DNA from: JBKDZL01 sp047971145
Lineage (GTDB): Bacteria; Bacillota_I; Bacilli_A; Erysipelotrichales; Erysipelotrichaceae
Assembly: GCA_047971145.1 (NCBI GenBank)
Contig: JBKDZL010000025.1
Coordinates: forward strand, 1-39,292
DNA length: 39,292 bases
Reading direction: 5' to 3'
How positions within the stretch are numbered: position 1 is the stretch's first letter; the number at the start of each line of letters is the position of its first letter. Made by a program: the position numbers and the translations under genes. This document shows, in pieces, positions 32,259-39,292 of the stretch. A model generated the notes under the pieces. That model searched no databases. It was not told the origin of the DNA and saw only the letters and a list, made by a program, of their open reading frames with translations.

Positions 32259-33728
32259 ATGAATACAAAAAATGATGTTAAGCAAAGTAAAAAAAATGAA
32301 GATAAAAAATATAATAGAGCTTCTATCATGCAGCTTTTTCTATTTTCATTTAATAACTTATCGACTAATTTGCCATATGTTATCATAAGTTCTTATTTAT
32401 TATTTTATGCACAGTCGTATTTGATGTTAAGTGCAGTCATTATTGGTTGGATAATTACAGCGATGAGAGCTTTTGATGGAATCACAGATCCAATCATTGG
32501 TTTTTTAATTGATAAAACTGACACTAAATTTGGCAAATTTAGACCTTGGATGGTTATTGGTAATATTATTATCAACCTTTCTTTTATTGTAATGTTTACC
32601 ATGATCAATGTCGAATGGAGCAGTTTTTCTAAATTGTTAGTTTTTGTTGGTTTTTACATAATACATATTATTGGCTATTCAATGCAGACAGCATCAACCA
32701 AAGGTGGAGGTACAGTAATTAGCTCTGATCCTAAACAGCGACCAATTTTAGCGGCATTCTATGGTAGTTTTGGAATGATAGCATTAATGGTTTTAATGGC
32801 AATTATTCCACAAATTGCTCAACAATATCCTTTAAATATGCTTGATCCGGGGTTTTGGCAACAAATTACTATTATTACTGTTGTAGCTTCTTTTGTTACT
32901 ATGTTGATGGCAGTGGCAGGAATTTGGAAAAAAGATGTACCAGAAAACTATCAGAGTTTTACTAACACAAAAGTTAAATTTAAAGATTTCCTTTCAATTA
33001 TCAAACATAATAAAGCAATATCTATGCTGATTATTGCTGCGAGTACTGATAAGCTAGCCTTTGCTATGAGTGGGGCGGTTACAGTTTATTTTTATGCTAA
33101 TGTAATTATGAATCAAGATTTACAGAGTATTATGAGCTTGATTGGGGTACCAATTACTATTGTCTTTGTGCTAATTGGTTTAGTGATTGGTCGCAAAACT
33201 ACTCAAAAGAAAACTTTTGTCGCAATAACTTGGGTTAGTTTAATTTTATCAGTTGCTGGATTATTATTATTTCCCGATACTGGAGCGAAGTTATCGAGCT
33301 TTACGGTAATGTTATATTTTATTATCTTAGCTTTAAGAACTGGAGCTATCAATGTTCCAGGATCTTTTGTTACTACGATGATTTCTGATTGTGCTGATTA
33401 TGAGGTGTACTTAACCGGAAGAGCAGTACCTGGCATGATGGGAACTTTATTTAGTTTTATTGATAAAGTGATTTCTTCACTTAATGGCTTAGTTATTTCT
33501 GTAATGTTTGGATTGTTTGCCTTACAAAATACTGTGATTACACCATTAACTCCTGCTACTGATTATCCAGGTTTAATTATGATTATTAAAGTTGGTTTAT
33601 TTATTCTGCCAATCTTTGGTTTTATCGCATCGATTATTGCGATGAAGTATTATCCTTTAACTAAAGAAAAAATGAATGAAGTAAGAGATACCATTGCTGC
33701 ATATAAAGAAAATGATGTGGCTGAATAA
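32259..33728 (+). CDS. GPH-family sugar:cation symporter, probable glucuronide importer
   Basis: The 489-residue protein has about twelve membrane segments. It shows the glycoside-pentoside-hexuronide family signatures: MRAFDGITDPIIGFLIDKTDTKFGKFRPWMVIG near the N-terminus, and later DCADYEVYLTGRAVPGM. Relatives are MelB, UidB and UxuT-like hexuronide carriers. A Lys-rich cytoplasmic N-terminus precedes the first span. It is divergent from uidA and shares the regulon palindrome, so its substrate is probably a glucuronide or free hexuronate. AAAGGAGG precedes the ATG. A 12-bp terminator follows. Confidence 0.9.
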   Translation: MNTKNDVKQSKKNEDKKYNRASIMQLFLFSFNNLSTNLPYVIISSYLLFYAQSYLMLSAVIIGWIITAMRAFDGITDPIIGFLIDKTDTKFGKFRPWMVIGNIIINLSFIVMFTMINVEWSSFSKLLVFVGFYIIHIIGYSMQTASTKGGGTVISSDPKQRPILAAFYGSFGMIALMVLMAIIPQIAQQYPLNMLDPGFWQQITIITVVASFVTMLMAVAGIWKKDVPENYQSFTNTKVKFKDFLSIIKHNKAISMLIIAASTDKLAFAMSGAVTVYFYANVIMNQDLQSIMSLIGVPITIVFVLIGLVIGRKTTQKKTFVAITWVSLILSVAGLLLFPDTGAKLSSFTVMLYFIILALRTGAINVPGSFVTTMISDCADYEVYLTGRAVPGMMGTLFSFIDKVISSLNGLVISVMFGLFALQNTVITPLTPATDYPGLIMIIKVGLFILPIFGFIASIIAMKYYPLTKEKMNEVRDTIAAYKENDVAE

Positions 33729-33750
33729 TCATTTTTAAAGTATTACTTTT

Positions 33751-33792
33751 ATAACCTCTTTCGATTGAGAAAGGGGTTATTTTTTATTTTTA
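33751..33792 (+). terminator. Terminator after the symporter gene
   Basis: A 12-bp stem ATAACCTCTTTC / GAAAGGGGTTAT (33751-33780, one G-T pair) with a six-base loop is followed by TTTTTTATTTTT. Confidence 0.9.
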
Positions 33793-33843
33793 TCAAACAT
33801 TTAAAATTTCTAGAAATTACCCTATACTATATCTAATTAAATG

Positions 33844-33871
33844 TTGACAGTAATAAGGATTTAATTATAAA
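33844..33871 (+). promoter_or_regulatory. Promoter of the T-box leader and glnN
   Basis: A perfect TTGACA (33844-33849) and TATAAA (33866-33871) are 16 bases apart. The transcript would start near 33878, leaving about 270 bases of leader. Confidence 0.65.
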
Positions 33872-33896
33872 ATAAGAACATAATTTTAAGAGTGTT

Positions 33897-34118
33897 GATA
33901 GGAAAAAGTACTAATAAAAACTACCAGCAGTGACATGATGATAGTGGGAAATCATGGGCGAGATTATTAAGAAAAAACCTCCTGGAGCTACGAGTTGAAA
34001 TTATAGTAAACAAGTCGATTGAGATACGTTATCGTTTCAAGAGTGATCACAAATGTGATAATTTAGGTGGCAACGCGGAGCTATTCGTCCTATGTAATAG
34101 GGTGAGTAGCCTCTTTTT
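33897..34118 (+). promoter_or_regulatory. T-box riboswitch leader controlling glutamine synthetase
   Basis: The T-box sequence AGGTGGCAACGCGG lies at 34065-34078. In the antiterminator UAGG (34064-34067) pairs with CCUA (34089-34092) and ACG with CGU. The competing terminator stem (34077-34113) ends in five Ts. Stem III is ATCAC/GTGAT (34046-34059). Stem I has AGUA at 33907-33910, helix UAAUAA/UUAUUA (33912-33917 with 33964-33969) and a distal hairpin CATGAT/ATCATG with an AGTGA bulge. The specifier region is GAAAAAACC (33971-33979), reading AAA or AAC. The bulge UGGC (34068-34071) predicts a tRNA with discriminator G. Confidence 0.85.
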
Positions 34119-34146
34119 GTATATAAGATAATAAGGAGAAAATAAC

Positions 34147-36210
34147 ATGAGCAAATTAACAGAAATATTTGGATGTAAGACTTTTGATAAAGTCAAAATG
34201 AAAAACTATTTATCTAAAAGTGTCTATACAAAATATAAAGCAGCTGTTAGAGATTTGTCGCCACTTGATATAAATACTGCCAATGAAATTGCCGATGCGG
34301 TGAAAAAGTGGGCTGTGGAAATGGGGGCAACTCATTATACTCACTGGTTTCAGCCGATGGTTGGTACTACGGCAAAAAAATATGATTCCTTTTTAGATAA
34401 GGGTGAGGATTTAGAGGCGATTTTAAGATTTACAGGAAAAGAGTTAATTAAAGGCGAACCGGATGCCTCTAGTTTCCCTAATGGTGGTTTGCGCTCAACC
34501 TTTGAAGCTCGTGGTTATACTTATTGGGATATTACCTCACAAATGTTTATCTTAGATGATGTCTTATATATTCCGACAATTTTTGTTAGTTTTAATGGTG
34601 AGTCTTTAGATAAAAAAGCACCATTACTTAAATCGATTAGTGCAGTTGATCGTTATGCCACTAGTATTGTTAGTGTTTTAAAGCCTGGTGATGTTAAAGC
34701 TGTTAAGCCAACGGTGGGCTTAGAGCAAGAATATTTTTTAGTTGATGCTGCTTTAGCAAAACAAAGAGCTGACTTAGTTTATTGTGGTAAAACTCTAATA
34801 GGAGCTAGTGCACCTAAGGGTCAAGAATTAGATGATCATTATTTTGGTCCAATTCCAGAGCGAGTATTAGCTTTTATGAGTGATTTAAATGAAGAATTAT
34901 GGAAGCTAGGTATTTTTGTGACAACAGAGCACAATGAGGCAGCTCCTAGTCAATTTGAGTTAGCACCAATTTATGGCAGTAATAATATTTCGGTTGACCA
35001 AAATCTGTTGACTATGGAAATAATGCATAGAGTTGCTAGTCAGCATGGTTTGATGTGTTTGTTGCATGAAAAACCTTTTGCCAATGTTAATGGTAGTGGT
35101 AAACACTGTAATTACTCTTTAAGCAGCAACAATGGTATTAATGTTTTCTCGCCTGGCAATAATCCTAAAGAAAATAAAGTATTTTTGGTATTTTTATCGG
35201 CGATGATTAGGGCAGTGGATAAGTATGCTACACTAATCAGAATGGCGGCCTCATCAGTTGGCAATGATGAAAGATTAGGGGCAGCTGAAGCGCCACCGGC
35301 AATTGTAAGTATTTTCTTAGGTGAGCATTTAGAACGAATGTTAAGAGAAATCAAAAGTGGAACCATTGAGCACACTCTAGCTAGAAACTTTAAGCCTTTA
35401 AGCAATATTGAAGATTTACCATGTGATGAGTCTGATCGAAATCGAACATCACCAATCGCTTTTACGGGCAATAAATTTGAGTTTAGGATGTTGGGGTCAT
35501 CAAGATCAGCCGCAACTCTTACTACTACAATTAATACTATTATGGCTGATGAGCTAAAAACTATTTGGGAAACTATTCAAGCTGAAGGAAGTGATATTAA
35601 AGTCATTCATAATATCACTAAAGCAACATTAGAAAAACATGAGCGAGTTTTATTTAGTGGTGATGGTTACTCTGATACTTGGGTAAGTGAAGCTAAAAAG
35701 CGAGGCTTAGCCAACACTAAAACTTATTTTGATTCTCTTAGCTGTTTCAGTGATAAATCAGTAATCAGTGTCTTTGAGAATATGCAAGTCTTTAGTGCTA
35801 AGGAATTAATTTCACGTCAAGAAATAAGTTATGAAGAATTAAATCATACTTTATTAATAGAGGCTCGAACTTTGTCCAAGTTAATTCATCAAAGAGTTAT
35901 TCCAGATATTATTTGTCAAATTAAAGAGTATCAGCCTTTAAAAAATTTAAATTTAAGTAATTTAAATCTGATGCTTAATGAAATCTGCGATAACTTAAAT
36001 AATATAATAGAATTAGTTAATAAAATGGATCAGGCAATTCTTAAAACTAAAGAAATATCTGATAGTGAGCATACTGGAAAGTATATTCAAGAAACTATCA
36101 AACCAATAATGCTTAAAATAAGAGAAATTGCTGATAAAAGTGAAGTAATGTGCGATAGTAATATTTATCAAATACCATCATATTATGACTTATTCTTATC
36201 AATAAAATAG
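34147..36210 (+). CDS. glnN: Type III glutamine synthetase
   Basis: This 687-residue enzyme is the long GSIII form, not the 440-residue GlnA. It condenses glutamate, ammonia and ATP to glutamine. GSIII segments include FPNGGLRSTFEARGYTYWD, GLEQEYFLVD near residue 190 (metal-binding Glu), NVNGSGKHCNYSL near 313 and RLGAAEAPPAIVSIFLG. AAGGAGA precedes the ATG. The upstream T-box couples expression to the charging of one tRNA. The next gene is CTP synthase, a glutamine consumer; an extended -10-like TATAAT lies at the junction. Confidence 0.96.
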   Translation: MSKLTEIFGCKTFDKVKMKNYLSKSVYTKYKAAVRDLSPLDINTANEIADAVKKWAVEMGATHYTHWFQPMVGTTAKKYDSFLDKGEDLEAILRFTGKELIKGEPDASSFPNGGLRSTFEARGYTYWDITSQMFILDDVLYIPTIFVSFNGESLDKKAPLLKSISAVDRYATSIVSVLKPGDVKAVKPTVGLEQEYFLVDAALAKQRADLVYCGKTLIGASAPKGQELDDHYFGPIPERVLAFMSDLNEELWKLGIFVTTEHNEAAPSQFELAPIYGSNNISVDQNLLTMEIMHRVASQHGLMCLLHEKPFANVNGSGKHCNYSLSSNNGINVFSPGNNPKENKVFLVFLSAMIRAVDKYATLIRMAASSVGNDERLGAAEAPPAIVSIFLGEHLERMLREIKSGTIEHTLARNFKPLSNIEDLPCDESDRNRTSPIAFTGNKFEFRMLGSSRSAATLTTTINTIMADELKTIWETIQAEGSDIKVIHNITKATLEKHERVLFSGDGYSDTWVSEAKKRGLANTKTYFDSLSCFSDKSVISVFENMQVFSAKELISRQEISYEELNHTLLIEARTLSKLIHQRVIPDIICQIKEYQPLKNLNLSNLNLMLNEICDNLNNIIELVNKMDQAILKTKEISDSEHTGKYIQETIKPIMLKIREIADKSEVMCDSNIYQIPSYYDLFLSIK

Positions 36211-36212
36211 TG

Positions 36213-36218
36213 TATAAT
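36213..36218 (+). promoter_or_regulatory. Possible pyrG promoter -10 box
   Basis: TATAAT begins three bases after the glnN stop. The -35 (TTATTC, 36190-36195) is poor. pyrG may also be read from the glnN promoter, as no terminator is seen between them. Confidence 0.4.
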
Positions 36219-36246
36219 CAGTAATGTTGTGCAAAGGAGAAAAATA

Positions 36247-37836
36247 ATGGCAAAGTTTATATTTGTAACAGGTGGAGTAGTATCAGGAATTGGTAAGGGT
36301 TTAGCTGCCGCAAGTATTGGCAACTTATTAAAAGCTAGAGGTTTAAGAGTATTTATTCAGAAATTTGATCCTTATCTTAACGTTGATCCAGGAACTATGT
36401 CACCATATCAACATGGAGAAGTTTTTGTCACTAAAGATGGAGCAGAAACTGATTTAGACTTAGGCCATTATGAAAGATTTATTGATGAAGAGCTAACGCA
36501 AGATGCCAACATAACTACTGGGAAAATTTATAATAATATTATTGAAAAAGAAAGAAGAGGTGGTTATTTAGGTGCTACCATTCAAGTAATACCCCATGTA
36601 ACAGATGAGATTAAGCGTAAGGTTTATGGGGCAGCTGAGAGTTCTAATGCCGATGTAGTAATTACTGAAATTGGTGGTACAGCGGGAGATATTGAATCTT
36701 TGCCTTTTTTAGAAGCTATCAGACAAATTCACAGAGAAAACGAAAGAGATGATGTGGTGTATGTTCATACAACTCTGATTCCTAAAATTCCAGGCTCTGG
36801 TGAGTATAAAACAAAACCAACTCAGCACTCTACTAAAGTCTTAATGGAAAATGGTATTAAAGCTAATATTTTAATATTAAGAAGTGAAGAGCCAGTTGAG
36901 CAAGCTATGAAAGAGAAATTGGCAATGTTTTGTGATGTTAATATAAAAGCAATTGTTGAATCATTAAATGTTGATAACTTATATGAGTTACCTTTAATAT
37001 TTAAAGCTCAAGGTTTAGATGATTATATTTTACATAAATTGAATTTAAATTGTGCTCCAGCTGATTTATTAACATGGAAAGCTATGATAGAAAAACAAAA
37101 AAATTTAAAGTCTTCGATAAAAATAGGTTTGGTCGGTAAGTATGTGCATTTACATGACTCATATATTTCAGTTTATGAAGCCCTCAAACATGCTGGGTTG
37201 AAGCATGATGTTGATGTAGAGATAACTTGGATTGATTCAGAAGCAATAACAGAAGAAAATGTTGGTAAACAAATTAAAGGACTACAGGGCATAATTGTGC
37301 CAGGTGGATTTGGTGGTCGAGGAATACCAGGAATGCAAATTGCAAGTAGGTATTGTCGTCATAATAATATTCCTTATTTTGGTATTTGTTTGGGAATGCA
37401 AATTGCCTTAGTGGATATCGCAAGAGAGTTAGGTGTTAATGCTGATTCAACAGAGTGGAACTCTGATACTAAAGAGCCAATTATTGATTTAATGAAAGAT
37501 CAAAGCCTTACTCAACTAGGTGGTACTTTAAGATTGGGTAATTGGAATTGTCATTTAAGTAGTGATAGTAAAGTATCTACTTTATATGGCACTAGTGATA
37601 TTGTGGAAAGACATCGTCACCGTTATGAGTTTAATAATGACTATAAAAATTTATTAGCTAAAGCAGGAGTTAAATTTGTAGGAATTAATCAAGAAAGAGA
37701 TTTAGTTGAAATAATTGAATTAGCTAATCATCCTTTTTTTGTAGCTTGTCAATTCCATCCTGAATTTAAATCAAGACCTAATAGAGCTCATCCACTTTTT
37801 GATGGATTTGTTAATGCTAGTAAAAATTATAAATAA
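36247..37836 (+). CDS. pyrG: CTP synthase
   Basis: PyrG makes CTP from UTP, ATP and glutamine. The N-terminal synthase domain starts AKFIFVTGGVVSGIGKG and contains GHYERF and GGTAGDIES. The C-terminal class I glutamine amidotransferase has Cys381 in GICLGMQ and the His504-Glu506 pair in FHPEF. The 529-residue length is normal. ATG 36247 follows AAAGGAGA; an in-frame TTG at 36229 has no such site. Bacillus pyrG uses a long leader with a reiterative-transcription attenuator. No such leader is visible here. Confidence 0.97.
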   Translation: MAKFIFVTGGVVSGIGKGLAAASIGNLLKARGLRVFIQKFDPYLNVDPGTMSPYQHGEVFVTKDGAETDLDLGHYERFIDEELTQDANITTGKIYNNIIEKERRGGYLGATIQVIPHVTDEIKRKVYGAAESSNADVVITEIGGTAGDIESLPFLEAIRQIHRENERDDVVYVHTTLIPKIPGSGEYKTKPTQHSTKVLMENGIKANILILRSEEPVEQAMKEKLAMFCDVNIKAIVESLNVDNLYELPLIFKAQGLDDYILHKLNLNCAPADLLTWKAMIEKQKNLKSSIKIGLVGKYVHLHDSYISVYEALKHAGLKHDVDVEITWIDSEAITEENVGKQIKGLQGIIVPGGFGGRGIPGMQIASRYCRHNNIPYFGICLGMQIALVDIARELGVNADSTEWNSDTKEPIIDLMKDQSLTQLGGTLRLGNWNCHLSSDSKVSTLYGTSDIVERHRHRYEFNNDYKNLLAKAGVKFVGINQERDLVEIIELANHPFFVACQFHPEFKSRPNRAHPLFDGFVNASKNYK

Positions 37837-37943
37837 ATATTTTAAACAAAATGTACTATCGAAATAGTTGGCATCGCTTTACTTCTTATAATATTTTAGA
37901 TACTATTCTTTAATTTATATAAAGTAATTCTTAATGATTGTCT

Positions 37944-37974
37944 ACAAAAATGTAATTATTATATGCATTTTTGT
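37944..37974. repeat. Inverted repeat at the promoter of the right-edge surface protein
   Basis: ACAAAAATG (37944-37952) and CATTTTTGT (37966-37974) are perfect inverted arms 13 bases apart. The right arm touches the -35 TTGACA. It lacks GC content and a following T run, so an operator is more likely than a terminator. Confidence 0.5.
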
Positions 37975-38002
37975 TGACATTAATAAAAGAAACAATTAAT
38001 AT
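37974..38002 (+). promoter_or_regulatory. Promoter of the right-edge surface protein gene
   Basis: A perfect TTGACA (37974-37979) and TAATAT (37997-38002) are 17 bases apart. The gene starts at 38069. Confidence 0.65.
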
Positions 38003-38068
38003 TATTGTGGGTATACATCTTTACAGATGGGTAGCCATATTTTATTAAATTTTTGGGAGGAATGAAAA

Positions 38069-39292
38069 ATGATAAAAAATAACTTTATCAAAACAATTTT
38101 ATTTTTATTTATTAGTGTGGGATTATTGATTAATCCTAATTATGATGTTTTCGCAGCTAATAATACAAAAAATGCAACGCTATTTCAATTAGAAGTAGAA
38201 GCAGAAAGCGAAGCTGAAGAAATAGAGGAAAATTTAGAGTCTGCTAAAGCTGCGGATATAAATTTTACTATTACAGCAAAAGAAAATGGAAGTGCTTCAG
38301 TCTATGTGTATGTAGATGGCAGTTATAAGGAAGCAGTTTCGGTTAATGCAGGGGAAACTAAAACGGTAAAAATACCTTATGGATCTCCAGTTTCTTGGCG
38401 TAGAGTTCCAGATGCAGGTTATACGTATGGTGAATGGTATTATCCTGATACTGGAAAAACTGGTGGTACAAGTCAAGCTGTGAGTTCAACTGGTGTTAGA
38501 GCAGACATGAACGTTGAAGCTAATTTTACTCTTGGACGATATAATATTAGTGCAGTAATTCATCAAGATGGTGGTAGAATTATAGGAAATGGTGTGGATG
38601 TAACAGAAGCTAGAAAATTTAAGGTTTCTGGTTGGGAGGACGCAACAGTTCAATTAATACCTGATGAAGGTTATGAGATTAATGCTGTAAGAATTGATGG
38701 AAAACTTATGGAGAATCCTGTTGGTACTTATGTTTTAGAAAACATTACTACCAGCCATTCGGTTTGGGTATCATTTGAGCAAAAAGATGTAACAGTAAAC
38801 TTTGATATCGCAACAAATGGTGGTGAGGGAACTCCTCCAGCTAGTCAAACTTTAAAAATGGGTGATTATCTTAAGAGTACAAGCATTCCTGTAAAAACAG
38901 GATGGAGATTTATTGGTTGGTATAGTGAGCCGGTTGGTGGTACACAATGGAACTTCATGACTGATACTATGGGAAGTTCTGATATGACTTTATATGCCCA
39001 CTTTGTACAAAATGAGTATAAAGTAAATTTTGATCTTAATGGTGGTGAGGGAACTGCACCTGTTACTCAAACTTTAAAAATGGGTGATTTAGTAAGTGAT
39101 CCAGGAGCAGCTAGTAAAGCAGGGTATACGTTTGTTGGTTGGTTTACTGCGGCGACTGGTGGAACTCAATGGAACTTTACAAGTGATAAAGTTAAAACAT
39201 CTGATATAACTTTATATGCTCAATATGAAGCAAATAAATATAATGTAAGCTTTAATTTAAATAGTGGTAGTGGAATAGCTCCAGTTACCCAA
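38069..39292 (+). CDS. Large secreted surface protein with Listeria-Bacteroides (InlB B-type) repeats, 3' truncated
   Basis: The frame starts at ATG 38069, eight bases after GGGAGG, and runs open to the edge (408 codons). Residues 1-30 form a signal peptide (KTILFLFISVGLLI, cleavage near VFA-A). An acidic Glu-rich stretch (about 43-62) follows, then two beta domains with GY(T/E) repeats (PDAGYTYGEWYY, DEGYEINAV). Repeats of about 70 residues begin near 250: VNFDIATNGGEGTPP to TLYAHF, then VNFDLNGGEGTAP to TLYAQY, and a third cut by the edge. This is the Flg_new/InlB B-repeat family of cell-surface proteins. An LPXTG end is likely but not seen. Confidence 0.9.
   Translation, partial: MIKNNFIKTILFLFISVGLLINPNYDVFAANNTKNATLFQLEVEAESEAEEIEENLESAKAADINFTITAKENGSASVYVYVDGSYKEAVSVNAGETKTVKIPYGSPVSWRRVPDAGYTYGEWYYPDTGKTGGTSQAVSSTGVRADMNVEANFTLGRYNISAVIHQDGGRIIGNGVDVTEARKFKVSGWEDATVQLIPDEGYEINAVRIDGKLMENPVGTYVLENITTSHSVWVSFEQKDVTVNFDIATNGGEGTPPASQTLKMGDYLKSTSIPVKTGWRFIGWYSEPVGGTQWNFMTDTMGSSDMTLYAHFVQNEYKVNFDLNGGEGTAPVTQTLKMGDLVSDPGAASKAGYTFVGWFTAATGGTQWNFTSDKVKTSDITLYAQYEANKYNVSFNLNSGSGIAPVTQ

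Noticed and set aside
35112..35471. Minus-strand open frame inside glnN, and similar frames inside gdpP, dnaB, rplI and the M23 gene
   Set aside because: They lie opposite strongly conserved genes, have no ribosome binding sites and look like no known protein.
37855..37868. ACTAT-CGAA-ATAGT hairpin after pyrG as a terminator
   Set aside because: The stem is only five base pairs and no T run follows.
1..39292. CRISPR array or insertion sequence
   Set aside because: No regularly spaced direct repeats, no transposase and no terminal inverted repeats were seen. The only direct repeats are coding repeats in the right-edge protein and the scattered regulon palindrome.

Overview
The window comes from the chromosome of an AT-rich Gram-positive bacterium (Bacillota). 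The evidence is the gene order rpsF-ssb-rpsR-yybS-gdpP-rplI-dnaB followed by a WalJ-type hydrolase, an HtrA protease and RlmH, an LPETG sortase signal, the AddAB nuclease, a T-box leader and HPr with a regulatory serine. TAA, TAG and TGA all end genes and TGG encodes Trp, so the code is standard. The short AddA and AddB and the host-glycan genes would fit a gut or host-associated lineage such as Erysipelotrichia or a relative. That placement is inference.

Layout. 1-204 is the tail of a cell-wall-anchored surface protein. 292-1849 holds a tyrosine/serine phosphatase and a methyltransferase. 1870-11059 is the conserved replication, translation and envelope block: S6, SSB, S18, YybS, GdpP, L9, DnaB, an M23 peptidase, WalJ and HtrA. 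11125-14674 on the minus strand carries a phosphohexomutase, HPr, an SDR protein and RlmH. 14913-15758 is an exported flavodoxin-fold lipoprotein. 15819-22527 on the minus strand is an operon nudF-addB-addA-yfcE. A tRNA-Thr(GGT) follows, then a sparse stretch of about 700 bases.

23393-33728 is a complete glucuronide-use locus: a ROK regulator, then uxuA-uxuB-uxaC-eda-kdgK in one operon, a convergent uidA and a hexuronide symporter gene. The symporter would import glucuronide and UidA would release glucuronate. UxaC, UxuB and UxuA convert it to 2-keto-3-deoxygluconate, and KdgK and Eda produce pyruvate and glyceraldehyde-3-phosphate. Three promoters in this locus carry the same palindrome, TGTTT-N7-AAACA, just upstream of the -35 box. 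This defines a compact regulon, probably read by the ROK protein.

33844-37836 holds a T-box leader in front of a type III glutamine synthetase gene, followed by CTP synthase, which consumes glutamine. The apparent specifier does not read as glutamine, and this is the most puzzling regulatory signal here. The window ends inside a large secreted protein with Listeria-Bacteroides (InlB B-type) repeats.

The strongest leads are the T-box on glnN, the three-site glucuronide regulon, a set of probable leaderless genes with identical -10 to ATG spacing, the Eda-VOC fusion, the exported quinone-reductase-like lipoprotein, and an AddB that has lost its P-loop. I did not find a clearly new defence or mobile system.
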